From an uncultured Methanomicrobiales archaeon (GTDB lineage: Archaea; Halobacteriota; Methanomicrobia; Methanomicrobiales; Methanospirillaceae), in the NCBI GenBank assembly GCA_949320185.1, contig CASGHK010000047.1, positions 1 through 64,000 of the forward strand: a DNA stretch of 64,000 bases, written 5' to 3'. Shown piece by piece: positions 51,086 through 61,771 of this stretch. The notes beneath the pieces were generated by a model. That model ran no database searches, was not told where the DNA came from, and saw only the letters and a program-made list of their open reading frames with translations. Each line of letters starts with the position of its first letter. Position 1 is the first letter of the stretch. The position numbers and the translations under genes were made by a program.

Positions 51086-52327
51086 ATGGCGGACCCCTCC
51101 CCCACCCTCTTCGGCATGCCGGCCGAACGTGGTCGCTGGGTCTTCGTCCTGCTCGGGCTCGTCATCAACCTCGCTATCGGGTCCATCTACGCCTGGTCAG
51201 TCTTTCGCAAGCCGCTCGAGGCGACATTCGGCGTCGGGGCGACAGAGAGCCTCTTCCCGTTCGTCGTCTTCCTCGCGGTCTTCGCCCTCGGGATGCCCCT
51301 CGTCGGCAGCCTCCTCGACCGGTACGGCCCCCGTCTTCTCGCGGTCGGCGGAGGGTTGATCGTCGGGGCGGGCTGGCTGCTCGGATCGCAGTCCACCTCG
51401 ATGACCATGCTGACCCTTGCATACGGCCTGATCGGCGGGGCCGGGGTCGGGATTGTCTACAACTGCCCGATCGCGGTCGCCGCCCGCTGGTTCCCCGACC
51501 GCCGGGGGCTCGCCGTGGGATTGGCCGTCCTGGGATTCGGCCTCTCCCCGCTCGTCTCTGCCCCGCTCGCGAACGCGCTTATCGCATCGATCGGACCGCT
51601 CACGACGATGGCCTGGGTGGGAGCGGCGGCCCTGGTTGTGATCGTCCTCGCCGGCCTCCCCCTCCGGTTCCCACCCGCCGGCTGGGCACCCGCCGGCTGG
51701 ACCCCGACGGCAGCTCAGGTCTGCACCCGGGACCTGACACGGTCCGAGATGGTCCGGACCGGTGCGTTCTGGGGCCTCTGGCTCTGTTTCTTCATCGGCA
51801 CGGTCGCCGGCCTGATGGCGATCGGGATCGCCTCGCCGGTCGGCCAGGAGGTCTTCCTCCTCCCGGCGGCGACGGCGGCAGCGCTGGTGGGGGTCTTCGC
51901 GGTCTTCAACGGGATTGGCCGCCCCCTCTTCGGGGCGCTCGTCGACCGTATCGGGACGCGGACGACCGCGGTCGCGAACCTCGCCCTGATCGCGGCAGCG
52001 GCCCTCCTCCTCTGGGCCGGCTCCACGGGCGGGGGGACAACTGTCTACGTGATCGGTTTCGCCGCCCTCTGGCTCTGCCTCGGCGGCTGGCTCGCGATCG
52101 CGCCGGCCTGCACCGCCGCGTACTGCGGTACCCGGTATTACGGCCCGAACTACGGGCTCGTCTTCACTGCCTATGGGGTCGGCGCGATCGTCGGAAACCT
52201 GCTCGCCGGGACGCTCCGCGATCTGGTCGGGTCGTACACCGCGGTCTTCCTCCCGGTGGCGGGGCTCGCGCTACTCGGCGTCGGGATCGCGGCGCTGCTC
52301 CTTCGGCCTCCGGTCGGCACGGCCTGA
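51086..52327 (+). CDS. OFA-family MFS transporter (oxalate/formate/acetate-type)
   Basis: 413 aa, 12 membrane helices. 'NLAIGSIYAWSVFRKPLE' in TM1, 'FALGMPLVGSLLDRYGPRLL' between TM2 and TM3, 'GGAGVGIVYNCPIAVAARWFPDRRGLAVGLA' with the OFA motif, and 'GPNYGLVFTAYGVGAIVGN' in the second half. The OFA family moves small carboxylates (oxalate/formate exchange, lactate, acetate). It has GGAGG before its ATG and is 4 nt after acs, so acetate or formate uptake is the best guess. A T6 run (TTTTTTCCCC) follows the stop. Confidence 0.88.
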   Translation: MADPSPTLFGMPAERGRWVFVLLGLVINLAIGSIYAWSVFRKPLEATFGVGATESLFPFVVFLAVFALGMPLVGSLLDRYGPRLLAVGGGLIVGAGWLLGSQSTSMTMLTLAYGLIGGAGVGIVYNCPIAVAARWFPDRRGLAVGLAVLGFGLSPLVSAPLANALIASIGPLTTMAWVGAAALVVIVLAGLPLRFPPAGWAPAGWTPTAAQVCTRDLTRSEMVRTGAFWGLWLCFFIGTVAGLMAIGIASPVGQEVFLLPAATAAALVGVFAVFNGIGRPLFGALVDRIGTRTTAVANLALIAAAALLLWAGSTGGGTTVYVIGFAALWLCLGGWLAIAPACTAAYCGTRYYGPNYGLVFTAYGVGAIVGNLLAGTLRDLVGSYTAVFLPVAGLALLGVGIAALLLRPPVGTA

Positions 52328-52333
52328 GAACCA

Positions 52334-52345
52334 ATTTTTTCCCCT
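52334..52345 (+). terminator. T-run after the acs-transporter operon
   Basis: CAATTTTTTCCCC follows the transporter stop by about 7 nt. Confidence 0.45.
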
Positions 52346-52385
52346 GTTCGGGAGGATGGACAGGTTAAACGATGGGTGTTAATGG

Positions 52386-52399
52386 TTAATTTTAATATC
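52386..52399 (+). promoter_or_regulatory. TATA box of amtB2-glnK operon
   Basis: TTAATTTTAATATC lies immediately 5' of the GGAATACAACTTCC operator. Confidence 0.6.
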
Positions 52400-52402
52400 G
52401 AT

Positions 52403-52416
52403 GGAATACAACTTCC
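52403..52416 (+). promoter_or_regulatory. NrpR-type nitrogen operator of amtB2-glnK operon (perfect)
   Basis: GGAA-TACAAC-TTCC is an exact match to the GGAA-N6-TTCC operator bound by NrpR in Methanococcus. It sits at the predicted transcription start, 3 nt downstream of the TATA box, so NrpR should repress until 2-oxoglutarate rises (nitrogen limitation). Confidence 0.7.
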
Positions 52417-52464
52417 TTCCTAGTGGGTGGCGGAGAATGCCACCCCCAGTGAGGTTGACAGAGA

Positions 52465-54391
<1,927 letters not shown>

Positions 54392-54498
54392 CCGGACCCA
54401 CCCCACCCTCCAACTCTCCTTCCCCTCTTCTCTTCGTACACCACCGTCGGCCCGCTCGAACCGAGCGTTCAAGTCCCGTCCGGTTCAACCATCTTCGC

Positions 54499-55275
54499 AT
54501 GCGGGTCACGGCCCTCTCCTCGGGCTCAAAGGGCAACTCGGTCCTGGTCGAGGGCGCAAGTGGTAGCCTCATTGTCGACGCCGGGCTCTCCGCCCGAGAC
54601 CTCCTCCAGCGGGTCATCGCTGCCGGCGCCGATCCCGGCGCGATCCAGGCAGTCCTCGTGACCCACGAGCACACGGACCACGTCCGCGGGCTGGACGCAT
54701 TCGCGAAGCGTCTCGACCTCCCGGTCTACGGGACCCCCGGCACCGTCACCGAGTTCCTGCTCCACCGGAAGTCCACGCGGCGACCGGTAGAGACTCATGC
54801 TGTCCGGACCTGTGAGCGGTTCACAGTCGGCGAGTTCACCATCGAGCCACTGCCCCTCTCGCACGACGCCCGCGAGCCCTGCGGGTATGCGATCGAGGCG
54901 GGCGGGGCCCGTCTCGGGTACTGCACGGACACGGGCGTCGTCCCGGACCAAGTCCGCCAGCGCCTTTCCTGCTGTGACGCGCTCGTGCTGGAGGCGAACC
55001 ACTGCCCGAGGATGCTTGAGGAGGGGCCCTACCCGGCGATGCTGAAGCGCCGGATCCGCTCGCGGCGCGGCCACCTCTCGAACGAGCAGACGGCCGATCT
55101 TCTTCGCTCGTTCTCCGGAGACCTCGCCGCCGTGATGCTCGCCCACCTCTCGGAGACCAACAATACCCCCGAGCGGGCCCGTTCAACGGTCGAGCAGGCG
55201 TTCGGCCTCTTCTCCTCCGACCTCCAGCTCTCGATCGCGCTCCAGCAGACGATCTCCGCCCCGATGGTGATATAG
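54499..55275 (+). CDS. Metallo-beta-lactamase-fold hydrolase (YycJ/WalJ-like)
   Basis: 258 aa. 'VTALSSGSKGNSVLVEG' at the start, metal motif 'VLVTHEHTDHVRGLDAFAK', 'FTIEPLPLSHDAREPCGYAIE', 'GYCTDTGVV' and 'LEANHCPRML' with a later His ('LAHLSETNNTPERA'). The SGSKGN...THxHxDH combination is that of the YycJ/WalJ group, suggested to be nucleases or DNA-processing hydrolases. It ends directly against the ligase GTG, so it is co-translated with the ligase, supporting a DNA-related role. Confidence 0.85.
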   Translation: MRVTALSSGSKGNSVLVEGASGSLIVDAGLSARDLLQRVIAAGADPGAIQAVLVTHEHTDHVRGLDAFAKRLDLPVYGTPGTVTEFLLHRKSTRRPVETHAVRTCERFTVGEFTIEPLPLSHDAREPCGYAIEAGGARLGYCTDTGVVPDQVRQRLSCCDALVLEANHCPRMLEEGPYPAMLKRRIRSRRGHLSNEQTADLLRSFSGDLAAVMLAHLSETNNTPERARSTVEQAFGLFSSDLQLSIALQQTISAPMVI

Positions 55276-56949
55276 GTGGAGTTCGCCGAGTTCGCCCTCG
55301 TCTGCGAGCGGCTCGAAGCGCTCGCGGGCCGGCTCGAGATGCGCGACCTGGTCGCCTCGCTCCTCCCCGGGCTCGGAGAGGCGGAGCTCCCGGTCTTCAT
55401 TCGGTTCGTCCAGGGCCGGGTCTTTCCGGACTGGTCCTCCGAGAAGCTGGGGATCGGTCCGAACCTCCTCTACGAGGCGGTCGCCTACGTCGCGGGCCGG
55501 AAGCGAGCCGACGTCGTCCGGCTTGTGAACGAGACCGGCGACGCGGGGCTCGCGGTCGAGCGTCTGCTCGAGCGGCGGCAGCAGTCCTCGTTCTTCTCCG
55601 ACTCCATGTCGCTCGCCGAGGTCCACGCCCTCCTGGTCCGCGTCGCGTCGAGCGCCGGCCCCCAGTCCCAGCAGGCGAAGATGCGTCTCCTCCGGCAGGG
55701 CTTCGGGGCGATGACTCCGCTTGAGGCCCGTTACTTCGCCCGGCTCGTCCTCGCCGAGCTCAGGATCGGCATCGGCGAGGGGACGGTCCGCGACGCGATC
55801 GCGGTCGCTTTTGGAGTCGACCCGGCCCTAGTCGAGCACGCCCAGCAGGCGAAGAACGACCTGGGCGAGGTCGCTCTCCTCGCTCGCGAGGGGCCCGCCT
55901 CGCTCGAGGCGGTCTCGATCGTCCCGTTCCGGCCGGTCCGCCTGATGCTCGCTCAGCAGGGGACGATCGCGCAGCAGCTCGCGGACTTTGGCCCGGTCGC
56001 CGTGGAGTACAAGTACGACGGCTCGCGGATCCAGTTCCACCGGCTCGGAAAGGTCGGTCGGTGCTGGTCGCGCCGGCTCGAGGAGGTGACCCATGCCCTC
56101 CCCGAGGTGGTCGAGTCCCTCCTCGCGGCGACCCACGGCGACGTCATCCTGGATGCCGAGGTGGTCGCCGTCGGCCCCGACGGGCGCCCACTCCCGTTCC
56201 AGACCGTGCTCCGCCGGTTCCGCCGAAAGCACGGCGTCGCCGAGGCCCGCGAGGCGATCACGCTCGTCCCTCGCGTCTTCGATTGCCTCTGGGCCGACGG
56301 TGAGACCCTGCTGGACCGCCCGCTCGCCGAGCGGCGGGCCCGGCTCGAGGCCCTCCTTATCGACCACCTCGCGCCCCAGCAGGTGCTCGGCGACGTGGAG
56401 AGTGTCCAGGCTGTTTACGAACAGGCCCTCACCGACGGGCACGAGGGGGTTATGTTGAAGCTCCCCGGTTCGCCGTACACCCCGGGGGCGCGGGGCCGTG
56501 CCTGGATCAAGATCAAACCCGAGGCCGAGACCCTCGACCTCGCCGTCATCGGCGCGGGGTGGGGCGAGGGCCGGCGGGCCGGCGCCTTCGGTACGTACGA
56601 GCTCGCGGTTCAGGATAGAGGTCGCCTTCTCCCCGTAGGAAGGGTCGCAACGGGCATGACTGATGAGGACCTCGCTTCACTCCATGCCCTGGTCCAGGAC
56701 CTCGTGATCGCCGAGTCGGGCGCCTCGGTCACTCTCGAGCCCGGGGTGGTCTTCGAGGTCGGATACTCCGAGATCCAGGCGAGCCCCACCTATGCGAGCG
56801 GGTACGCCCTCCGCTTCCCGCGCTTCGTCCGGGTCCGTGAGGACAAGGGGGTCGATGAGGTGGAGACCCTCGAGAGCCTCGAGGAGCGGTACCTGGCGCA
56901 GACCACTCGAACCGGCGCGGACGCACACAGAGACGACCCCACATCCTGA
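55276..56949 (+). CDS. lig: ATP-dependent DNA ligase
   Basis: 557 aa beginning at GTG next to the MBL stop. N-terminal DNA-binding domain (to about 220), then the adenylation motif 'VAVEYKYDGSRIQFHR' with the nucleophilic Lys, motif III 'DVILDAEVVAVG', motif IIIa 'PRVFDCLWADG', motif IV 'GVMLKLPGSPYTPG' and motif V 'AWIKIKPEAETLDLAVIG'. The OB-fold ends with 'YALRFPRFVRVREDKG'. It seals nicks, including Okazaki fragments. It is the typical archaeal replicative ligase in length and motif order. Confidence 0.95.
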   Translation: MEFAEFALVCERLEALAGRLEMRDLVASLLPGLGEAELPVFIRFVQGRVFPDWSSEKLGIGPNLLYEAVAYVAGRKRADVVRLVNETGDAGLAVERLLERRQQSSFFSDSMSLAEVHALLVRVASSAGPQSQQAKMRLLRQGFGAMTPLEARYFARLVLAELRIGIGEGTVRDAIAVAFGVDPALVEHAQQAKNDLGEVALLAREGPASLEAVSIVPFRPVRLMLAQQGTIAQQLADFGPVAVEYKYDGSRIQFHRLGKVGRCWSRRLEEVTHALPEVVESLLAATHGDVILDAEVVAVGPDGRPLPFQTVLRRFRRKHGVAEAREAITLVPRVFDCLWADGETLLDRPLAERRARLEALLIDHLAPQQVLGDVESVQAVYEQALTDGHEGVMLKLPGSPYTPGARGRAWIKIKPEAETLDLAVIGAGWGEGRRAGAFGTYELAVQDRGRLLPVGRVATGMTDEDLASLHALVQDLVIAESGASVTLEPGVVFEVGYSEIQASPTYASGYALRFPRFVRVREDKGVDEVETLESLEERYLAQTTRTGADAHRDDPTS

Positions 56950-57040
56950 TCGCAGGGGAGGGCCGGGCCGGAAGATAGATCCCGGCAGGTCCCCGAACAT
57001 CCCGGAAAGCCTTATTTTCTCGTACACCAACCGGCGCAGC

Positions 57041-58537
57041 ATGCCCCGGACCCCTTGCATCGCCCTCCTCGCCCTCCTCGTCCTGTTGCTCGTCCCGGCG
57101 GCCTCGTCCGAGCCGTCCATTGCTCTCCTCTCCGTACCATCCCCCGGGAGCACCCAGGACTGGGTAGCCGGGATGGTCGAGGACGCGGCCTCCGCCGACT
57201 GGTGCGTCGTCCTCTACGTCCAGGTGGACGGTCGATGGTGGGGTCCAAAGCCGACTTGGATGGAGCCCCTCACCCCAATCCGGTCCGACGGCCTCTGGAA
57301 CGCCACCTTTGCCACGGGCGGCAACGACCTGGCGGCGACCCGATTCGCCGCTTATCTCCTCCCCCGGATCGCCGTCGGGGGTTCCGTCCCGCCGGAGCTG
57401 AACGGGGCGTCAGCCCTTCCGTTCTCACTCGACCAGTACCCGCATGACGAACGAGCGCGGCCGATATCGGCGCATCGGGCGACTCCCAATTTCGCCCGAA
57501 ACAACACCGACCTCGTGGGGCTCTGCGTCGGCCCCTACCTGAACGGCGAACGCCCCGGTGAGACGGTCCTCTCCGCCTCCGTTCTTCGTTCGAGGCTCAC
57601 GGTCGTCGCACCCCGCGCTACCTGGCTCCGGTGCTACGGCGTCGAGGACGGCCTCGAGGAGTTCGGGGCGATCACGCATGCTCTTGGCCGGAGGGCGGCG
57701 GTCGGCGCCTGGCTCTCCATCGACCCCGCGGCGAACCGGCGCTCCCTCCTCGCCCTCGTCGAGTGCGGGCAATCAGGGGGCGCGGATCTATTGATCGTCG
57801 GGAGCGAGTGCCTGCTCCGCGGGGACCTCTCGGAGCGGGATCTGGCCGCCTGCCTCGAGTGGGTCCGTAGAGAGGTCCCGGGGGTCCCGATTGCGACAGC
57901 GGACGGGTACGCGGAGCTCCTGGCCCACCCGGCTGTGGTCGAGGCCTCGGACCTCCTCGTTGTCCACGTCTACCCGTTCTGGGAGGGTGTCGACGTCGCA
58001 GCGGCCCCGGCCCGGACGGTGGCCGCCTGGGAGTCGGTGACGGCCGTGGCCGGAGGGCGGACCGTGGTGATCGGCGAGCTCGGCTGGCCGGACGCCGGCG
58101 GGCCGAATGGCCAGTCGATCCCCTCGAAGGAGAACGCCGTGCGGTACCTCCACGAGACCACGGCGCTCCTCGATGCCCACGGGGTGCCTTACTTCTACTT
58201 TTCGGCGTTCGATGAGGCATGGAAGATCGCGGAGCCCGGCGGGGTGGGGCCCCACTGGGGGATCTGGACCGGGGACCTGGCGCAGAAATCGGGCCGTCTC
58301 CCCCCTCCCGTCTCCCTGCTCCTCGTCTCGGGTGGTTCGGCCCGGCCGCAGGACCGGGACGGGGACGGGCTCGTCGAGGACGTCAACGGCAATGGCCGGG
58401 CCGACTTCGCGGACGTGGTCCTTTTCTTCAACCAGATGGACTGGATCGCAGCGAACGAGCCGATCGCCGCCTTCGACTACAACGGAAACGGCCGGATCGA
58501 CTTCGCGGACGTCGTCCGCCTCTTCGACCGGCTCTAG
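57041..58537 (+). CDS. Secreted GH17-like protein with dockerin-like Ca2+-binding tail
   Basis: 498 aa from the ATG at 57041; CTTATTTTCT about 25 nt upstream makes it likely leaderless, and the track start is in the ligase gene. Signal peptide (CIALLALLVLLLVPAAS), a beta-rich N-terminal region (about 25-150), then a barrel (about 165-420) resembling exo-beta-1,3-glucanase GH17 (COG5309-like): 'LIVGSECLLRGDLSERDLAA' at the acid/base position (family VGNE, here GSE) and 'VIGELGWPDAGG' at the nucleophile. The C-terminus has two EF-hand-like dockerin loops (DRDGDGLVEDVNGNGRADFA, DYNGNGRIDFADVV). It could be assembled by cohesin-like partners at the cell surface; no cohesin gene is seen here. Confidence 0.75.
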   Translation: MPRTPCIALLALLVLLLVPAASSEPSIALLSVPSPGSTQDWVAGMVEDAASADWCVVLYVQVDGRWWGPKPTWMEPLTPIRSDGLWNATFATGGNDLAATRFAAYLLPRIAVGGSVPPELNGASALPFSLDQYPHDERARPISAHRATPNFARNNTDLVGLCVGPYLNGERPGETVLSASVLRSRLTVVAPRATWLRCYGVEDGLEEFGAITHALGRRAAVGAWLSIDPAANRRSLLALVECGQSGGADLLIVGSECLLRGDLSERDLAACLEWVRREVPGVPIATADGYAELLAHPAVVEASDLLVVHVYPFWEGVDVAAAPARTVAAWESVTAVAGGRTVVIGELGWPDAGGPNGQSIPSKENAVRYLHETTALLDAHGVPYFYFSAFDEAWKIAEPGGVGPHWGIWTGDLAQKSGRLPPPVSLLLVSGGSARPQDRDGDGLVEDVNGNGRADFADVVLFFNQMDWIAANEPIAAFDYNGNGRIDFADVVRLFDRL

Positions 58538-58654
58538 TCCCCATCGATCGGCGGGGGACAAAGAGGCGTATCTACTCCTCCCCCCTCCGGGCCAGGCGGG
58601 CCTTCGGCCGTTGCAGACCGCCACGGTCAAGAGACCGCAGGTCGATCCTGTACC

Positions 58655-59887
58655 ATGAGGGATCCCTCCGATCTGCCCGGGTTCGATTCACCTGTTCGCC
58701 GCCACCTGGAAGCGCTCGCGGCCTTCGGGGAGCGACCGACGGGCTCCATGGCGAATCGCCAGGTCGAGGCATACCTTGAAGAGGCTCTTGCGGCCGCCGG
58801 GTGCAGGGTCGAACGCCTCGCCTTCCCCTGCGTAGACTGGCGGGGAGACCGGGCGATCTGTCGATGTGGCGTCCACGACCTCCTCGTTGTCGCGAACCCG
58901 TACAGCCCATCCTGTGAGGTCGAGACGGAGGTCATCGCTGCCTCAACGGACGCCGAACTCACGACGCTTGACGACGCGCCGGGGAAGATCGTCGTACTCC
59001 ACGGCACCCTCTCGACCACGCCCTGGATGCCAGCCGAGTTCCCGTTCTACGCGGACGAGGAGGCCCAGGCCCGGGTCCGCCTGCTCAGGGAGATGGGGCC
59101 AGCAGCTGTTGTCACGGTCTCGCCCCGCGAGGACTATCCCGTGCCCGTGATCATCGACGGGTCGTTGTGCATCCCCTCGTGTACGGTCGGGCCGGTGGCG
59201 GGATCACGTCTCCTCGCCTCCGGCGCCGGACCGGTCCGACTCACCCTCGAGACCGAAACCCGGCCGGCTGAAGCGTCGGACGTGATCGGACGGCTCGGCG
59301 GCGACGGGCCGTGTATCGTGCTCTCGGCCCACCTCGACACCAAACATTACACACCCGGAGCCCTCGACAACGCGACCGGCACCGCGGTCCTGCTCGCCCT
59401 GTCCGCCCGCCTCGTCGTCGACCCGCCCTGTCCCCTGGAGTTCGTCCTCTTCAACGGCGAGGAGCATTACGCGGCGCCGGGCGAGGTCGCCTACATCGAG
59501 GCCGGCCGCCTCGACCCTGCGAGAGTCCGGCTCGCGATCAACCTGGACGGCATCGGCCTCTTGGGATATCCCGCCAGCATCGCGCTCTTCGGGAGCTCAC
59601 CCGCCCTCGAGGCGGCGGTCCATGCAATCCTCGCCGATCACCCGGACCTGGTCGAGGTCGACCCCTGGCCCGCGGGGGACCACATGGTCTTCTGGATGCG
59701 GGGGGTGCCGAGCATGGCCATCTCGAGCGCGGCACCTCCCGAAGCGCTCGATCTCGTGCTCCACACCCCGACCGACACGCCCGACAAGGTAGACGCAGCC
59801 CTGGTCGCGCGGACGGCTGATGCAATCGAGGACCTTGTCCGGGCAGTCGCACGCTCTCTCGGCCTCTCCGCTGCCCTGTCCCCTTAA
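58655..59887 (+). CDS. M28-family zinc aminopeptidase
   Basis: 410 aa. N-terminal part with a PA-domain-like insert (PGKIVVLHGTLSTTPWM ... VPVIIDGSLCIPSCTVGP). The catalytic domain has 'CIVLSAHLDTKHYTPGALDNATG' (His and bridging Asp ligands), the general base and ligand pair in 'FVLFNGEEHYAAPGE', Asp in 'LAINLDGIGL', and a C-terminal His in 'WPAGDHMVFWMRGVPSM'. All metal ligands of the family seem present. No signal peptide, so it is cytosolic. It ends 4 nt over the stop of the convergent methyltransferase. Confidence 0.88.
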   Translation: MRDPSDLPGFDSPVRRHLEALAAFGERPTGSMANRQVEAYLEEALAAAGCRVERLAFPCVDWRGDRAICRCGVHDLLVVANPYSPSCEVETEVIAASTDAELTTLDDAPGKIVVLHGTLSTTPWMPAEFPFYADEEAQARVRLLREMGPAAVVTVSPREDYPVPVIIDGSLCIPSCTVGPVAGSRLLASGAGPVRLTLETETRPAEASDVIGRLGGDGPCIVLSAHLDTKHYTPGALDNATGTAVLLALSARLVVDPPCPLEFVLFNGEEHYAAPGEVAYIEAGRLDPARVRLAINLDGIGLLGYPASIALFGSSPALEAAVHAILADHPDLVEVDPWPAGDHMVFWMRGVPSMAISSAAPPEALDLVLHTPTDTPDKVDAALVARTADAIEDLVRAVARSLGLSAALSP

Positions 59888-60624
59888 TCCGCCCGCCGCA
59901 TCAGGTAGAAGACGTAGCCGAAGACCCCGGGGAAGGTCTCGAAGAGGCGTATCTCCTCCTCCACCTCCCGGACCAGGTCCGCCTCCCTTGTGGTCATCGC
60001 CCGGCCTCTCCACTCCGCTATCCTTTCATGCTGCGGGATGAAGAACGTCTCCCAGGCCTCGACGGGGAGGAGCACCGAGCCGAGCCAATGGTATCCCGCA
60101 GCCCGGACGGCACCCTCGTTCTCCGAGATCGTCCGCATCCCCGGGTATGCACGCTCCCAGTACTCCCGCACCCCCCGCGGCGGGTCATCGACGAGCCAGG
60201 ACATCTCCGAGACAACCACGTAGCCACCCGGAGCGAGGAGTTCGCGCCACGCGGAGAGCCCCAGGTCGAACCCGACTGAATAGACAGCTCCCTCGGACCA
60301 GATGAGGTCGAATGGTCCATACCCTGGCGGTATCGCGTCCATCGAGGCCTCCAACGTCCGGATCCGATCGGCGAGCCCCGCCCGCTCCGCCCGGAGGGTG
60401 AGCCGGTCGAGGAACTCGGGGACCCGGTCGACCGCCGTGATGGTCGCCCCGAGCCGCGCCAGGACGAGGGAGGCGGCCCCGGTCCCACAGCCCATGTCGG
60501 CGACCCGTGGGGATGGGGGAAGGTCGAGGAGGGAGAAGAGGTGCTCTCTGTACCGGTCGTCCCCTGGCCCCTCGCGCGGGAGGCCGAGGAAGAAGGAGAC
60601 GATCGTCTCGATGTACGGGTCCAT
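59884..60624 (-). CDS. Class I SAM-dependent methyltransferase
   Basis: 246 aa. Motif I 'VADMGCGTGAASLVLARLGA', post-I 'ITAVDRVPEFLDRL', 'DLIWSEGAVYSVG' and 'GGYVVVSEMSWL' give a complete Rossmann methyltransferase core, with a C-terminal helical extension (IAEWRGRAMTTREADLVREV). The family is close to the UbiE/COQ5-type methyltransferases, but the substrate is open. The start ATG at 60624 is 34 nt after the DraG-like gene on the same strand. Confidence 0.8.
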   Translation of the reverse strand: MDPYIETIVSFFLGLPREGPGDDRYREHLFSLLDLPPSPRVADMGCGTGAASLVLARLGATITAVDRVPEFLDRLTLRAERAGLADRIRTLEASMDAIPPGYGPFDLIWSEGAVYSVGFDLGLSAWRELLAPGGYVVVSEMSWLVDDPPRGVREYWERAYPGMRTISENEGAVRAAGYHWLGSVLLPVEAWETFFIPQHERIAEWRGRAMTTREADLVREVEEEIRLFETFPGVFGYVFYLMRRAD

Positions 60625-60658
60625 ACAGGAAGAACGAGCGTCCAGAACGATACATCAG

Positions 60659-61657
60659 TCACCAGCGCCCGCGCCGCCGGACTCCGTTCGTCTCCACTGC
60701 TTGTATCGGTCCGAGCCCGTGCGCCGCCCGGGTGCCGGCGACCACCAGGCGCATCCCGGTCGAGACCAGGTCCTGGTGGCGGTGGAGCCCCTGTCGCCAG
60801 GCGGGCGGGATCCCCTGGTGGCCGTACAAGGCTCCGGCAAGCTGCCCCGCCACGGCCCCGGCGGTATCCGCGTCCTCGCCCAGGTTGACCGCTGCGAGGA
60901 TGACCTCCTCGAACGATCTTCCGCGGGAGAAGGCCCAGAGCGCGGCCTCCAGGCAGTCGACGGCGCCGCCTCCGGCCCGGATCTCGGGTGGCTCACGCGT
61001 CAGGAACGAACCCGCCGCTACGCGGGCGATGGCGGGGCAGAGCGGCTCCTCGTCCCAGAACCCGGGTCCCGGAGCAAAGTGGGGGACGATCAGCTCCTCG
61101 CGCCCGGCCCCGTGGATGGCGCTGACCAGGAGAGCGGCGAAGAAGCGACAGGCGTCCACCGACTCCCGGGCCGCGTGGGTGGTCCGGCTCATCTCTGCGG
61201 CCGCCTCGACCGCCCGCGCCGGGTCCATCGCCCAGAAGATCGGGACGGGGGCCAGGCGCATCAGCGACCCGTTCCCGGGAGTGAGCCCAACCGCGGGCCC
61301 CGCGACCGTCGCCCCGGTACGGAGAAAGACTTCGAGGGCGCGGCGTGTCGTGGTCCCGATGTCCAGGCAGACGCCCGTCGGGGCCATGTATCCCTCCCGC
61401 CAGTAGCGGACGTAGCGCTGGAGCTGGTCGGCCGGGTCCATTCTACCGCACACGATCAGGCTCTCCGCCACGCAGAGGGTGAGGGCTGTATCATCTGTCC
61501 AGTACCCTGCGGGCAGGTTCATCACCCCGCCGGGGCGGTATTCGGTGACCGGCTCGAACGTGCCTGGCTTCATGAACTCGACCGGCGCTCCGAGGGCGTC
61601 TCCAACCGCGAGCCCCACGAGGGCGCCGAGGGCCGCGTCGTGAACGTCGATCGCCAT
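60659..61657 (-). CDS. ADP-ribosylglycohydrolase (DraG-like)
   Basis: 332 aa. The helical ADP-ribosylhydrolase fold with 'LVGLAVGDALGAPVEFM', the metal-binding 'AGYWTDDTALTLCVAES', 'TRRALEVFLRTGATV' and the C-terminal 'VNLGEDADTAGAVAGQLAGALYG' carrying the other Asp ligands. It removes ADP-ribose from proteins or other acceptors. In nitrogen fixers DraG reactivates nitrogenase and docks to GlnK/AmtB, but no nif genes are visible, so a broader target is more likely. Confidence 0.9.
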   Translation of the reverse strand: MAIDVHDAALGALVGLAVGDALGAPVEFMKPGTFEPVTEYRPGGVMNLPAGYWTDDTALTLCVAESLIVCGRMDPADQLQRYVRYWREGYMAPTGVCLDIGTTTRRALEVFLRTGATVAGPAVGLTPGNGSLMRLAPVPIFWAMDPARAVEAAAEMSRTTHAARESVDACRFFAALLVSAIHGAGREELIVPHFAPGPGFWDEEPLCPAIARVAAGSFLTREPPEIRAGGGAVDCLEAALWAFSRGRSFEEVILAAVNLGEDADTAGAVAGQLAGALYGHQGIPPAWRQGLHRHQDLVSTGMRLVVAGTRAAHGLGPIQAVETNGVRRRGRW

Positions 61658-61771
61658 GACAGACCGTTTGTCATGGTCTATAAAAAGGACGTCGAAACGG
61701 TCCTGGCCCGGTAGCCCCCGCAGGTGGGCCGGGCAGAAAGGCTTCTGGAGGTGTATGGACGAAGGGGGGGA

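Noticed and set aside
48175-51186. 1003-aa minus-strand ORF covering acs
   Set aside because: A shadow of acs in high-GC DNA; the plus strand encodes a complete Acs with all motifs.
60659-61657. DraG-like gene as part of a nitrogenase control system with GlnK
   Set aside because: No nif or draT genes are in the window and the gene is 6 kb from glnK in a different operon.
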